DNA from: Leidyana gryllorum EB-2025a
Lineage: Eukaryota > Apicomplexa
NCBI GenBank assembly: GCA_048772705.1
Contig: JBLWGC010000230.1
Location: 992,001-1,056,000, forward strand
Length of the DNA stretch: 64,000 nucleotides
Direction: 5' to 3'
Each line of letters opens with the position of its first letter. The stretch's first letter is position 1. The notes beneath the pieces are model-generated. The model saw only the letters and a list, made by a program, of their open reading frames with translations, made no database searches and was not told where the DNA came from. A program made the position numbers and the translations under genes. Below are positions 43,410 through 56,055 of this stretch, in pieces.

Positions 43410-44898
43410 ATGAAGTTGCTAGGCAATGTGGGGGCAACATTGCTGGCCCAATCGTCACTCCGATCGGCCTACGGCGATGAAAATCTGCTAGCCGCTGGTG
43501 AGTTGCCGATGCCGGAGCTATGCTATCCACCGAATGGGGACCCCATGAATGTGGAATTGGAGTTTTTGATCGATGTGAGGGGAGCGATGAAGCCGCATAT
43601 GCCGCTGTGGCGAGCAGCCTTGCCAGAATTGTATCGAAAGCTACGTGGTACTATTGGAAACACATTCATGAGACGCATTATTGGGATCACTGACCGGCCT
43701 CAAGACGGACCAGACGATCTTGGAAAGTCGCTTATAGTCTTTGAGAGGCATAACATATCCAGGCACAGTGACTTGCTGGCTGCCTTGAAGGATCTTGACG
43801 ATTTGGTACAAGAAGAGCCCGACGCAGATTTCGAGCGGGATCCTTCTGACACCACGGGTTGGCCAGGAGCCTCGAAATACGATTCAAAGACTGGAACTGC
43901 CATACTCGACTTCATCTATGATCGATATGCGAACCAAATTTATGATGGAGACATTCCGGGCCCTCAGTTCATGATAGTCACTACTCCAGCGGTGCCACGA
44001 GTCAAAGGACATACAGGGAAATGGTTTGACGACGCTCCTGTTCTCTGGGACCAAATCACATACACGAATTCCTCTTATCTGGAGGTTGCTGAGGCCAAGA
44101 CCCGCCTCAAAACCCTGAATCAGAACCTTTATCACATCACCATGGTAGCTCCCACCGAGGAGGGAACTATTGCTGGCCGAGTTGTTGACACTTTTATGGA
44201 CGATCTTGCGCTCACCCCTCGCTGTTTCACTAACAATCTTAACGTGGGAGGCCTGGCAACTCTGGACACTTACCTGGAGTCAACGACTCGTTGGGCTATC
44301 TGTGCTTGGGTGGGTGCGCAGTACGGTACGGTAGCGACCACACCAGCTCCTTCGTCTACAACTGAGATCACGACGGAGGCCACAACAACGACGGGAATCA
44401 TTCCTCCCATAACAACGTGGCCTCTTACGAGTTTCAGCACAGAGTCGGTAAGTAAAGGTGACGTGTAGAGTGGGATGTGCTGGGTGGAGGACGTTTGCGT
44501 TTGTGTGGCTGTGTGTAAGGATTGATTGTACACTCATTGTTGGGTGGATCTGAGGGTGACAATATTTTCAGACGGACGAGGGTTCTGGCGGGGAGAGTTC
44601 CACCGAGGACGGAGACGGCGACGGGGAAGGAGGTGGTCCCCCCGGGGTCATCCACAGCCGCCAAGCTCGGCCAATTTTATGGATTTTGATTATAGTCTTC
44701 GGGGTGGTGGCGATTATAGCTCTGATATACCTCCTTTACAAATGGTGGAATCGTCCTGCACCTCTGGTGATCGATATGGACGAACCTGTGCAGGAAGATG
44801 AGATCCGAGGAGCGCGCAGGGCGACTATTGTCAACGTTGATGAGGCCGAGGAGGAGCAAAGTGCGGAGATCACGCCGCCAGAGGGTTCTCCCAGATGA
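43410..44898 (+). CDS. VWA-like type I surface protein 2
   Basis: Exons 43410-44447 and 44572-44898 over a 124-bp intron give 454 residues. The start has a weak signal peptide (MKLLGNVGATLLAQSSLRSA). The ectodomain follows a VWA/Rossmann order: NVELEFLIDVRGAMKPHMPL, FMRRIIGITDRP, GTAILDFIYDRYANQ, PQFMIVTTPAVPR and NLYHITMVAPTEEG. The MIDAS DxSxS is lost (DVRGA), so metal-dependent binding is doubtful. A Thr-rich stalk (TTEITTEATTTTG) and an acidic linker lead to a transmembrane helix (PILWILIIVFGVVAIIALI) and a 55-residue tail with acidic stretches. It shares architecture with the next gene, 42 bp downstream, and more distantly with the protein at 28.1 kb. Confidence 0.65.
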
Positions 44899-44940
44899 GT
44901 GCATGTGATTCCAGACAATTGTGCCAAGAGGGACGATGCC

Positions 44941-46266
44941 ATGAGGTATATATCAGCACTTTTGCTGGTTTTAGCCAGACAGACGCAGGCGAGCGTAGAA
45001 TTGTGCCAGACACCCGAGAACTACGGATTGGAAGTGGTTTTGAGCATCGATGTGCAGGGAACGTTTCGAGCTCACTGGCAGCACTTCCAAGTCGGGTACA
45101 CCTCAGCACTATATGACATACACAGAGCATTGCCGGAGGCTAACATTACAGGGATTCAAGCTTTTACTGACAGGCCGGACTATTTGCCCGCGATTGATGA
45201 TCCAACTACCATCTTCAAGTTTCGCCAGGCCCCCACCAGTAACCTTGACGACACTGCTGAGGGTATCCAACTCGCTTCAGAGGTCTTGAAGGAGAAGAGT
45301 TGGGGAGACATGTCTGGAGGCATGTCTCTGGCTCCAGAGTTTCTTCCCGTAGCCAACAAGTATGAGTACGCAGGTTCTGAAGGCAGCGCTGGCTTGGATG
45401 TGATCTATCACATGGCTCGGGATTATCCCTGGTCGCCGGTGGCCGGTCCCAAGATCCACATTCTGGTCACCACAGCAATACCCCGGGAGTTTGGACACAG
45501 TGATACCCTCTGGGACACTCAGAATCCACTTTGGAACAACATAATGAGTGTGAGATCTTCCTATGTGGACATTGGAGGTGCGAGTATCCGGCTGGCCGCG
45601 TCTAAGGACCACAATGTGTACACCTATGTTCTCTCGGGCATGACAGAAGGAGGGGCAAATGCTGTCCCTTTATGGACAGATTACTTGAGTCAACTGGGAT
45701 TGACTCCGTACTCGGAGGTCTTTTATCTGTATCCTCATCAGTCGAGTCTTATAACAGCTGCGATACTGAGGGCAGTGAGCCACAGTAGCTGCCATTGGGT
45801 GGCGCATCAACGGGACCCGCCCGAGACCACCGAGCATCTGTCCGACGACGACTCGACCGAAATCAGCACCGTTGAGCCCCCCACAACAGCTCCCATTGAG
45901 GGCACCACATTTTCGACTTTGGATGCTTTGGAGTCGATCTCTTCGAGCCCCTCCAGTCTCACTAAGCCCACAATGCATTTTTCGAGCACACCAACTTCCA
46001 GTTCCACTGCCACTCTCACGTCGCCGGCCGTGGATGTGGACGATGCGGGGCCCTCTCCTCCCGGGAGACAGTCAAAGCCCAATATGCCATTGGTGATTAT
46101 TGGTGCTACGATCGGTGGGGTTGCAGTGCTGTTGTCGGCAGGAATACTTTTGTTTGGGGCGGCTACCTCGACGGTGGTGGTGTCAGATGATGTAGGCGAC
46201 AGGGATAGAGACGAAAGTTTGGTGAGACTGCATCGCGAAGGTGACGATCAGAGGGCGAGACTCTGA
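44941..46266 (+). CDS. VWA-like type I surface protein 3
   Basis: Single exon, 441 residues. A signal peptide (MRYISALLLVLARQTQA) precedes a VWA-like ectodomain: GLEVVLSIDVQGTFRAHWQH, NITGIQAFTDRPDY, GSAGLDVIYHMARDYP, GPKIHILVTTAIPREFGH and NVYTYVLSGMTEGG. It aligns with the previous gene block for block (IDVxG, TDRP, TTAxPR), so the two are tandem paralogues; this copy has no intron in the stalk. MIDAS is again degenerate (DVQGT). A Ser/Thr/Pro stalk of about 100 residues, a transmembrane helix (MPLVIIGATIGGVAVLLSAG) and a 35-residue charged tail complete it. The role is probably adhesion or host contact, but this is inference. The upstream in-frame GTG was not used; the first ATG directly opens the signal peptide. 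Confidence 0.65.
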   Translation: MRYISALLLVLARQTQASVELCQTPENYGLEVVLSIDVQGTFRAHWQHFQVGYTSALYDIHRALPEANITGIQAFTDRPDYLPAIDDPTTIFKFRQAPTSNLDDTAEGIQLASEVLKEKSWGDMSGGMSLAPEFLPVANKYEYAGSEGSAGLDVIYHMARDYPWSPVAGPKIHILVTTAIPREFGHSDTLWDTQNPLWNNIMSVRSSYVDIGGASIRLAASKDHNVYTYVLSGMTEGGANAVPLWTDYLSQLGLTPYSEVFYLYPHQSSLITAAILRAVSHSSCHWVAHQRDPPETTEHLSDDDSTEISTVEPPTTAPIEGTTFSTLDALESISSSPSSLTKPTMHFSSTPTSSSTATLTSPAVDVDDAGPSPPGRQSKPNMPLVIIGATIGGVAVLLSAGILLFGAATSTVVVSDDVGDRDRDESLVRLHREGDDQRARL

Positions 46267-46333
46267 TGTTTGATTGTACATCGAAGATCGATTCCGGGAA
46301 GGATCTTTTGTTTGCTTCATGGATAAACACTTT

Positions 46334-49300
46334 TCAAGTGGACATGACTGATTCAACATAAGCTTTAGCGGCTTGTCGACAGTTAGCCAAAGAATCTTCG
46401 TCTCCGTATGTTTTCTCGAAGGATTGCCACCGAGAGAAGATCGGACGCATCTTGGTGGGCTTGAGAGCGACTTTGATGGCTTCCATGAAAAGCTGACGTG
46501 CGGCACTGTGGTTGAGGAGAGTGTGGATTGGTCACATTTGGTTTTGACGACTTACCTCCTCTCAGTCTTAGAGTTGTTGCGCCGAAGTGCCGATATCTGG
46601 GCGTCGAACAAAACGTTCCAAATATCCGTCCGCTTCGGTTTCTCAGCCAACACCTTCAAGAAGATGGTACGCCCTCTGTGTAAGAGACAGTGTAGGAAGA
46701 GAGCATTTTTTCTGTGTGCTTACCTCTCAGGGCTCCCGTAACGGAACTCGAAGCGGCCAACTGTCGTCTGCAGTTCAATGTGGGCGGACTTCTCTGTCCT
46801 ATGCAGGGCTTTGCGAAGTGTCTCGTCGATCCGAGATCGGGTCAGTGATGAGATCTTGACATTGGTGTGCTCCTTGTTAGCAGCCAAAGGTGCTGCCAAT
46901 TCTGCGCTTCGGGAATCGCGCATGTAAAGGGATGCCAGATACCGCGCCCAAACAGTGGGGTCGGTAGCCAACTTTTTGAGCATTCGGTCTGCGAGGGTGT
47001 CCAGGGGGGCCCACTCGCCCCGTTTCTCATATTCGTCAAGCATATGGAAGTATATAGTTTTGGCATCATTGTACTGAAGGGCCTCCTCGAGTACCTCTTT
47101 GATCATATCTCCAAAGTTGAGCTCCAGATTCAGCCAGGCTATCCATATCTTCAACTTCTCACCACTCTCGACATTCTCAATTCCTCTCTTCGCCACTTCA
47201 CGAGCCTTCGTGATGTCTTGGAGTTTCACGTGGTACGCCATATAACCGATCCAACATCCAGCAGTGTCTCCCGAGATCAGCGCGAGACGCTCGAAATCGT
47301 CCACTGTCTTCGGATCGGCCTCCCAGGCACCCGTAGCATTGCGTCGTTCAATCTCACGCGTCAATTTCTCATTCTCCAAATCCAATTCGGCGGACTGCCC
47401 GCTCATAGCCTTGAGAGAGGCTTTGCTGCCGGACATCATGCGAGACATCGTGGCATACTCTTTGACACGCTTCATTACATCGTCCTCGTCAAGAGTGGCA
47501 GAGGTCTCCATACTGCCCATCCAGTCCCGAGAGCTCATTGTAGATAACTTGTGCAAAATCCGAGCTTCGGCGATGTCACCATCAGAGAGGTCCTCGTCAT
47601 CTTCTTCTCTCTGTAACTCCTCCATGTCCTCGTCCTCGCAAGTGCGAGGAGTCCCCAAATCGTCAGCACTGACAGTACTCTCCTCATCACTGTCCATTGA
47701 TGACGTCTGCAACTCGCCCATCGTCTGCGATGGGTAACGCAGAAAAGCAGGACTGGAGTCTCGAGTTGATGAGCTCTCGCCGTTCTCCACATTCTCGTCA
47801 TTATCTGTCTCATCTGCAACCTCTGCTACATCTGCTTCCTCCTGCTGCTCCTCCTCCGCCATACCAGCGTCTCCGGCCCCTTCAGCCTTCTCGACGGCAC
47901 GCGAAATGTCCAGATCGGTAAAGTAACTCTTCTTCATACCAACTGTGATCCGCCGACGCTGCTCATCCTTCTTCAAAACCTTCACCACGACATGGTCGCC
48001 TGGTTCCAGCTTTGAGTCCAGGGTAACACCCACATCCACAATTTCTGTAGTTGGACACAACGCATCCAACTTCTCAGAGTTATGAAACGTGATAAAGACG
48101 CCAAAACTTTCCATTCGTTTGATACGAGCCACCACAACATCTCCCTCATTCAGATTCTCAAATGTTACAACCCCCTCACGGCCAACAATATCAGACAGAA
48201 TGTCTGTCTTCATTGACCCTTCGGCTTGATTCTTCGCCAACGAGACACTGGCGACCCGAACATTCGTCACAATCTTTCCAACAGGGAACGCTTCACTCAA
48301 AACAGCCTCGTCCCACATTGTCTTCCCAGCAGCGAGCAGCTTTTGCACCTTACGTCCGGCCAATTCCCGTACCTTCACGCGCACATAACAGCGACTAGAC
48401 AGGTATACGTAAACACCTTTGGGACTACTTGAACGAATCACACCGGCATAAGCCTTGCCCACAACCAAATCCTTCACTGATTGCGGGAGGGAAGCGCAAT
48501 CTGCAGATCGGAAACTTCCCTCAATCAAATTGAGATCTCCCTTTCCATCCTGCATACAGCACTCCAGGGACCGAGGCATAACTTCGGTTGGCGCGATCCC
48601 AATTAACCTCACAGTCACAACATCACCAACAGACACTGTGTCCAGGGGATCGACTTTCGTCGAGACTTTATCCTCAATTTCCATCGCATGAACCCACGCG
48701 CGCAAACGACCGCAGAGCACCACGCTGACTGCGTTGCGTCTGCTGTCCTTGGCTTGGATACGTCCTTCGACCTCGGCTCCGATCCCTCCCATTTTCTCTA
48801 AAGCCTTCTGGGCCACAGACTCCATAGAATCATTGACAAGGTCCACACTAAACGGCAGAGGCGCGTTAATCTTCTGTCGCTCCAGCAAAGACGACCCGTT
48901 GGAAGTCTTGTTGTCACCCCTATCGGCAGGCTTCTCACTCACTTTGTCCAAGTCAATGGATGCAGTGACATTAAGCTTCCCATTACGAGTCTGGGTTTGC
49001 GAAACCCGAACCTTGATGCTCGCGCCGATCTTGTAACGCTTCATGGCTAAGATTCTGGCCTTGGCGCTCTCAGAGATAGCGCTCGGATCGAAGAACTCCC
49101 GGCCCTCCAGAGTACAGCAGATGTCAGTGAAGGGCACCACTGCGCTAAAGTCTCCGTATCCGCGTATAACCAGTCCAAATGGCATCACACTGCTGACATA
49201 GCCCTCCAAAATATCATTCAACTCAATAGTAGTTGGATCTAAGTGCTTCGCAAGGCGAGCATCATCGATGTTCAGCAAAGTCTTCTTGGCGGTCAAAGAT

Positions 49301-51057
49301 ATGACTTGGCGACCCACCTCGACCGTCAGAACTCTGAACTTGTGAACGGAACCTTCTTTGTAAGAGGTGGGGATTTCGTCAGTTGCCACGTCGCTCAGTT
49401 GTTCCTTTCGCACACGTGCGCGAAGGTAGGGCGACAGCTCAATCATCAGATGCGATTCATGTTTTTTGACCACGGTTCCTTTGACGAGGCTGCCGACGGT
49501 GGCATCCGCTAATCCAACAAAAGCTTCTTCCAGTAGCTTTTGGGTCATGCCGGCGCTGACCACTGCGTCTATGAGATTGACATGAAGTACGCGGAAGTCT
49601 TGGCGCTGTCCGAGGCTCATCTTGATCATTTTCGCTTCGACACCCTCGTCGGCAACCTTATCCTTGGCGCAGTGTACTAAGAATGCGTCGTTGAATGGCA
49701 TTTTCCATTCCTGGAGCTGGGGATCGGTCGCACCAGTGTCACTGACAGATTTAGCATCCTGGGCAGCAACAGCTCGGATGCCGATTCCAGTTTCAATTTC
49801 GGCAATCCGTGCGGCCTCAATTTTCGAGCCGCTGCGGAGTGACATTAGGGGTGCGGTAACGAACTCGTTGCGCAAATGCACGATATGTGCCAGCGCAGAA
49901 ACGACCAGCGTGGCACTGGCTGCGGTGCCAGTGTTTCCAGGGATGATGGCGATCACTCTGCCTAAGAATCGGTCGTTGGTACCGAAGCGGGGGCACAGTA
50001 TCGGCCAAGTATGCAGGCGTTTCTGGACGTTTTTTGCTGATACGCCTTCTGTTCTTCCAGTGGTGGCGGGCTTGTAGGGCCATACGAGAGTGGGATCTTC
50101 GGTGGTGTCAATGTCAGTGGTAAGACGGCTGAATGGGTGGTGTACATGGAGGCGGGGTATGATGGCCGTCATGGTGTTTCCGAGTCTAACGTCAAGAGAT
50201 GCGATGCCTTGCGGAAAGCACTTGGTGATAGCATGTTTCTTCTTGGCGGGCAATACAGTGGATGAGGAGTTATTGGCAGCATTAGAGGGGGGGGCTGTGA
50301 CTGCCGTGACAGCACATTCACAGAGCTGGCCAGCGAGGAAGCTGCCCTTGTCCATATCGGCATTGACTGAGATATAGCGCAATCTGGCATCGTCCCCGTA
50401 TCTCGCCACGATTAACTTGCTTTCCTTTTTGACGGCTTCGACTGTGACGAATTGAAAGCTTCCAACTGTGACGTTGGCGAGCTGTTTATCATCGGTGACT
50501 TTGGCGAAGACTTGGCAAGGATTTTTATCGTTGATATCCAGAGATCCGTGGAATCCGTGCTCTTCTACCGAGGTGACCCGGACCAGAAGGAGTTGGTTCT
50601 TGACGGGAGGCCACTCGACTCCTTTGTTGAGGAGCGCCGGGCGCATAGAGAGAGGAAGGAAGCCTTTTGGGCCATTGGGTATGTCTTGACGCTCACTGGA
50701 GAGTACTTGGCAGAGTACATATTGTCCCTTGACGTAAACTTGAGAAAGGGGAGCGGAACAGTCTGCCGCGAGGGCATCAGCAAGAAAAACAAATCCTCTC
50801 TGGCCGCAAGGCAAGTCGACCAGTAATCGGTCGGAGCAGACCAGTGAGATCACTCCCAGTACTTTAGTCTGGGGAGGATAACGAAATGTAGAGTGAGTTG
50901 TTGAGACAGGTCTCGATGATTCATTGTTTCGTGTTTGAGATTCTTCTTCTTGAGAGCGGTGCTGTTTTTTCCTCTTGACCGACGGATTCTCGGCAGAACT
51001 TGAGGGTCGTCGTTTACCGGGGCTATGCTCTCCACGAGGAAAAAGGGGGACCGGCAT
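46334..51057 (-). CDS. RRP5: RRP5 (PDCD11), S1/HAT ribosome-biogenesis factor
   Basis: Three exons, 51057-46724, 46675-46556 and 46505-46334 (introns 48 and 50 bp), give 1541 residues. The N-terminus is basic (KRRPSSSAENPSVKRKK), followed by roughly ten S1 RNA-binding repeats; clear ones include GYVSSVMPFGLVIRGYG, GTVVKKHESHLMIELSP and VVARIKRMESFGVFITFHNS. An acidic linker of about 150 residues separates them from HAT/TPR-like repeats (KIWIAWLNLELNFGD, FEFRYGSPERGR, TDIWNVLFDAQI, KMRPIFSRWQSFEKTYGDED). RRP5 is needed for pre-rRNA cleavage in both small- and large-subunit assembly in the nucleolus. The 4.3-kb first exon is unusual in this intron-rich region; both introns sit in the HAT part. 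Confidence 0.95.
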
Positions 51058-51113
51058 CCTCCTTTGAATCGGTTTTTTGTCTTTTGCGGCACTTCATTCC
51101 AGCTTGGTGCTCG

Positions 51114-54086
51114 CTATGCATACTGATAAGGTGCCCATTTCTTTCCCGCTTCGGCTTTCTGTGACCTGACCAGCAGCAACGGGTGTCTGTCTAACAATCT
51201 CCACAGACCGCACGACTCACTGGCAATGAGGTGAATGTTATATCATCGAGAGGGGCCCGCGCTTCAGCCGACCCAATGAGTCTCGACGATGAAGCACTGT
51301 CATGGGACCAAACCTCAAATCTAAGAAGAGAGCAAACTAATTTGATGACAGTAAAGAAGCGACCGCACTCACTTCAAATGCCGCGTTCGTGCGTTGTCAA
51401 ATATATACTCGAACGGGTTAACGAACCTGTACTCGCGAATATCTCGGCCATACTCCTCCAATGTGCGAACGTGCTTCAAAGGTCTGGAGGCCAGCGGTTT
51501 TGCTTTCCCACTGTAAACCACGAAAAAGGGAATCTGCGATCAATCCAGTCAGACAAACAGCATCAGAAACAACACACTCTCATACCACGTCAGAGTCGCA
51601 ATCATTGCTGGGTTGGAAACTCGATATGAAGCCGGTAATTTTCAGTGGTACCCTCGTGGGGGTCTCCACTCTCCCCACCCCGCGAACCTTTGTGGTTGGC
51701 AGGTGCTCCTTCCATTGTTCGTACAGCGATCCTTGCGCAGACACATTACTATGAGGGGTAGGCTTCTTGTTCACTTGCATATGACAAAGCAAGTGACCTT
51801 CAATCAGCCCTTTGCTCTCCAACTGATGGATATTGAAGCACAGACGGGGAAGCAGGCAGGGGGGAAACAGGGAGGGAGAGAGAAGAGAGACGGGAGAGAG
51901 GGGAGATAGACACAGACACACTGAGACACCGACAAACGCACACGCGAACACACACGCACAGAATGGGGGGGTCAATGAGTAGCTTCGGTGGGTTACTTGA
52001 AGACTCACAGGAATTTTAAAGGCGATCATCTTACGTCCGAGAGGCATTCTCAGGAGTAATTGTAGAGTTCGTCGGAAGCGGGCTGTTCCTCGCATCAAGA
52101 TCGCACCCTCATTTCGTGGATCGAAAAGTTCAACTCTGCCGCAGAACGAAGAAGTTGGATGATTCTTGTTCTTCCCTTTTCTCACTCACTTCAGGACTGT
52201 GTCATTAGGCGCGGGCTTTATAACGTCCCCACAGACTTCTACGGAAATCTGGAAGGACAGCAGAGTTTTCAGGGGTATATTGCCCGGCACAAGGCGTGTG
52301 CCGATGGCACTATGGCCCTCGTACTCTCCCAATTTGGCAGCGACATAAGCCATTTGCGGACACAGGTCGACATTGGTAACAATAACGTGATCCAACACGA
52401 GCAGTGCTTCGTATACGTCAATTCGGTTTGCCATCACCCCGTGATCGAATGCACTAATAATCTCCTCAACGGCACTGTCGATCAGTTGCATGGTGCTTTG
52501 TTGTAACGCAGATGCGTTTGGATATTGATGATAGTGAGGCTGAGGAGTGAGGTGTGATGGCAGATACTCTGGATAGTCGTCTTCATCGTCAATCTGGTGG
52601 CTAATGCTACACAGGGATTCCGAAGACGAGCTGTGATTGCTCTTTTCAGACAAACCCGTCAAGTGAACTCGAGACCACCCACTCGACACATCGGTCGTGG
52701 TGGCTTGGTGCTTGACCTCGACTGTCGCCTCGCGTTGACCGACAGGCATCTCGTCAACCAGCTTTTCATCGGGCGATACGGTGTCGCTGAAGGTCAACTT
52801 TAGTTGTGCCTCACCAGCTGCCAGGGAACACCCCGGCTTCTCATCCGTTGGATAGAGTGCCATCGAATTGCACATAGTAAAGGGCAGAGAGACAAGCGGA
52901 GACGTCCGCACGAACATTAGCACCGCTGCCAGCTCCAACGTTCCAACTCGGATCAGTCTGCATTCATCATCTGTGGACTTTGCTTCGTACAATTCGGCCC
53001 TGCGAGAAGCAGTGAGCGATGATGGAATTGCCCCAAACCAAATTAATCTCTTACGTCAGCGTCACAGCATCGCCCGATGTGGGTACGCCATGTAGGGGCA
53101 ACACGCACACCCGATCCATAATGTCGGGGCCGATCCTAATTCGGGTCCGCAAAGTGTTGAGGGACACGTCCAGGACTCGACGGCAACCTCTCTGCAGACT
53201 CTGAGTGTGGGAAAGGGGGCGACTCTTGTGCGGATTTACTCACATGGGGTCTCCGCAAATCAGAACTGATGTCCAACACTTCGATCTTCAGATACTTTAT
53301 GAACCGCAAGCCAGGGACGCTCGCAAGTGGCTGTGGCTCGCTCGCTTCTAATTTGGCCCAAAGGTTAGATTCAGATTGAGGGGACGAGTCTGGTGATTGT
53401 ACAAATTGCTTGGAGGGGGCCGGATAGAACATTGTATCCGCGGTGTTGGTGGTGGGCATAGGACGCGCTAAGGTTGTATCCTGGAGTCCTGAGGATCCGT
53501 CAGATTCGTCGGGGACTCGTAACAGAATGTCCGCGCCGATGTGGTCATTCCAGTTGCCAAGAGACGCTCCAGTGAGGGAGTGATCGGGAGGGGAAAGACT
53601 GGCAGGTTGGCTCGGGGGAGGGGGAACGTAACCTTGATACTCCCATGGAGAGGGAGGATAGATCGGGTAGGTGGGGATCGGGAAGGGGGCGTAGACTTGA
53701 TATTGCATTGGTGGCAATATCGGGACAGGAGGAGGGCCGCCGTATTGAGGTGGTGGTGGATAGGGCATGTCCCCATACCCTCGATGAGTATGCGCGGATG
53801 GAGGTGTGTGCGACTCGAAAGAGGGACGCCATCCGTCTGGCGACTCAAACGAATGTCGCCACAGTTCCAACGTCGGCTCGGTAGGCCGTCTATGGCTATG
53901 GGAGTTGGGGCTGTTTTGTTGGGCGGGGGAGGAGGAGTTGTCTACAACTGCTGGAGCGGGGCGACTCTTTATGCCAAAGGTGGTGTCAGACGCATGCCTC
54001 GAGGTTCCTTCGGACGACGATTCATCGTACACTTCCTCAATGGCAGACCGCTTAAGCGCATTACTGCTATCCTCCGAAGCATTCAT
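51114..54086 (-). CDS. Large C2-domain protein
   Basis: Eight exons, 54086-53244, 53200-53055, 52999-52190, 52135-52009, 51822-51586, 51533-51373, 51320-51221 and 51158-51114 (introns 43, 55, 54, 186, 52, 52, 62 bp), give 822 residues. The first 250 residues are disordered with a Pro/Tyr-rich segment (YPPPPQYGGPPP). A membrane-binding-like region follows (RFIKYLKIEVLDISSDL). The C-terminal half has C2 features: MIAFKIPLESKGLIEG, VPLKITGFISSF, DSDVIPFFVVY, RHLKFEVWSHDS and RLIGSAEA. The last is the typical beta-7/beta-8 signature of copine-like and ferlin-like C2 domains. No VWA/copine domain is present. It probably binds acidic lipids in traffic or signalling. One donor (GTATGA at 51585) is weak. 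A purine-rich microsatellite sits in the 186-bp intron. It ends 56 bp before RRP5. Confidence 0.65.
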
Positions 54087-54139
54087 CACATCGATCCCCC
54101 CATAAGATTTTTACAGTGCGGATCAGAGTCCAAGTCTAT

Positions 54140-55927
54140 CTATTTATCCTTTCGGGTCTCTAAGCTAGCTGTAGTTGCTTCATCTTCATTCTCGTCCTCG
54201 TGCTGAGACTCGTCCTCGTCCTCCGAATCCTCTCCGTCCTCCGATGACGACTCCTCCTTGGCCTCCTCGTTGTACTCGACAACTTTCCCGAGCTCTCGTC
54301 GGAATATGGCTGGCAGATACAGGGCCAACAAGATGGCGGGGACCTGCACACAGGCCGGGTCAATCAATAGTGAATCCGCGTCTCTTACCAGATATAAGAG
54401 GGCTGGCTGCGCCTTCTGCCACACCAGCATTACAACTCCAGTCAGCATGAGGGACAGCGCGTAGCTGAGTACGCTCGTATGGAAGTAGAACTTTGGGAAG
54501 GTCTGCCGAGGGGGAGATTGAGGAGTGTTAGTGGGACAGATGACCACTCACCCGGAACATCGGCGGCACTGTTTTGTCGATCTGACTGGGGTTCGTCTTC
54601 TCAGCGTAGAGCCAGTAGTCGAAACGCAAAGTCAACGCCACAAAACCGCCGGGCAAGACAATGTCGCCAAGGCCCAACAGCGAAGGGCGGCCGCCAGTGG
54701 GGAAGAGAATCTTGATTGGGGCATCAAAGTTCTGATCGCCATTGTGATCTATTTGATCGAAATCTCTCCGAAAGCATCTCACCTTTGCCACGCTGACCAT
54801 AACGTCAGTCCCGAACACCCAAAAGATGTCGTAGAAAAACAGCCCAATCAAGAGACCTGCTGCCAACTTGAAGTTACCGAACGACAGGTACCGGATAGCC
54901 TGCAGAGAGAGAGAGAGAGAGAAATGGGGGGATGGATGAGAGGGAGACTACTCATCGTTGGAGTCTCTCTCACCTGAATGCTAAAGGAGATGGCAAAAAG
55001 ATTGTGCAGCGCCCAAGCGCCTGTCGCCAGCCACCCGAAACAAACGAATATCGCTCCCGCATACGCCATCAAGTATCTCGGGGAGAAGTCCAAGTGGATT
55101 TCTTTTCCTGCGAGGAAGTGGAGCCCCCAGGGCACCTGGACGTTCACCTCCCGGCCTTGAGTGCACATATCCGGGTTCATGAGTTTCTGACGAAGGCAGT
55201 GCAAAGATGGATAGCGTCGCGGTCTGTGGGGCACAGGGCGAGGAAGAGAGCGGATCGATCGATCGATAGGTAGGTAGGTAGACAGGATAGATCTCTCACT
55301 GTCTCTCTTCCGACCGCATATAATTAGTGTGTGGATCACTTACGATGATCCCTGCAATGCTCTCCGAAACACACCAGACTCCAGTAGCGCATATGAAGAC
55401 ACTGAGGGTGAGATTGACCCAGTACTGTGGCAAGACTTTGAAGGCGACATATCTAATTCGAGGGAATACATAATAACCCACAACTAAGTCTCTCTCTGGT
55501 GGCACACTTACAAACCGAAGATGCTCGCCGAGGCGATCACTGGGAACCATGCGGCCTCTCTGGCTGACATGACTTCGGCTTCTGCCTTTGCATTCATTTC
55601 CTATTGTTACGACGGATTGGCACAAGTCTATGGCGGAAGGCGGTGCGCGCGTACCTGACTCACGACTCGGCCGTCCAGCGACAGGTGAGCACCGTACCAG
55701 ATAATGGGGAGGGTGTATACGAGCATTTGAAGGAGTATCGGAATGACAATCACTTTTGATAGTGCCATGAAGCAGGCAGATCCGATGAGGACCCCTTTAG
55801 TGATCCTCGTACGCTCGATCTGAGCCCCCATGGCTCTCCATTCCTTGCCAAAGTTCTGGAAGGTCGCTTGTAGATTGGTCAATGGAGGGGGCATAAAGCT
55901 CTGCCTCCTAGTCACGGTTGACACCAT
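54140..55927 (-). CDS. SPP: Signal peptide peptidase (intramembrane aspartyl protease)
   Basis: Eight exons, 55927-55655, 55600-55512, 55452-55344, 55186-54974, 54899-54783, 54731-54552, 54502-54389 and 54343-54140 (introns 54, 59, 157, 74, 51, 49, 45 bp), give 432 residues. Nine membrane spans are expected. The catalytic pair is FFYDIFWVFGTD (YD) and LGLGDIVLPG (GxGD), and the substrate-gating motif QPALLYLVP is intact across the last splice. SPP cleaves leftover signal peptides and some ER membrane proteins and takes part in ERAD. The tail is very acidic (SSSEDGEDSEDEDES) with no KKxx signal. In apicomplexans SPP is a single essential gene. Introns contain GA and TACC/TCGA microsatellites. 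Confidence 0.95.
54902..54926. repeat. GA microsatellite in SPP intron
   Basis: A run of about eleven GA dinucleotides lies next to the splice acceptor of the 74-bp intron. On the coding strand it reads as a CT-rich polypyrimidine tract right before CAG, so it may serve the splice site. Confidence 0.85.
55254..55286. repeat. ATCG/AGGT microsatellites in SPP intron
   Basis: Three to four GATC units followed by four AGGT units lie in the 157-bp third SPP intron. A similar TCGA run sits in an intron at 25.4 kb. Confidence 0.8.
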
Positions 55928-56055
55928 GCTGCTGAGGCGAGGTAGGGCTACCGTATAGAGTTCAACGGAAGTCCTACCATTCGTGTTTTGTCCCTGCAAC
56001 TTAGCGAAAATAAATTTCTAGCGCTCTTCCAAGGCGTTTTGGGACCACGACGCAA

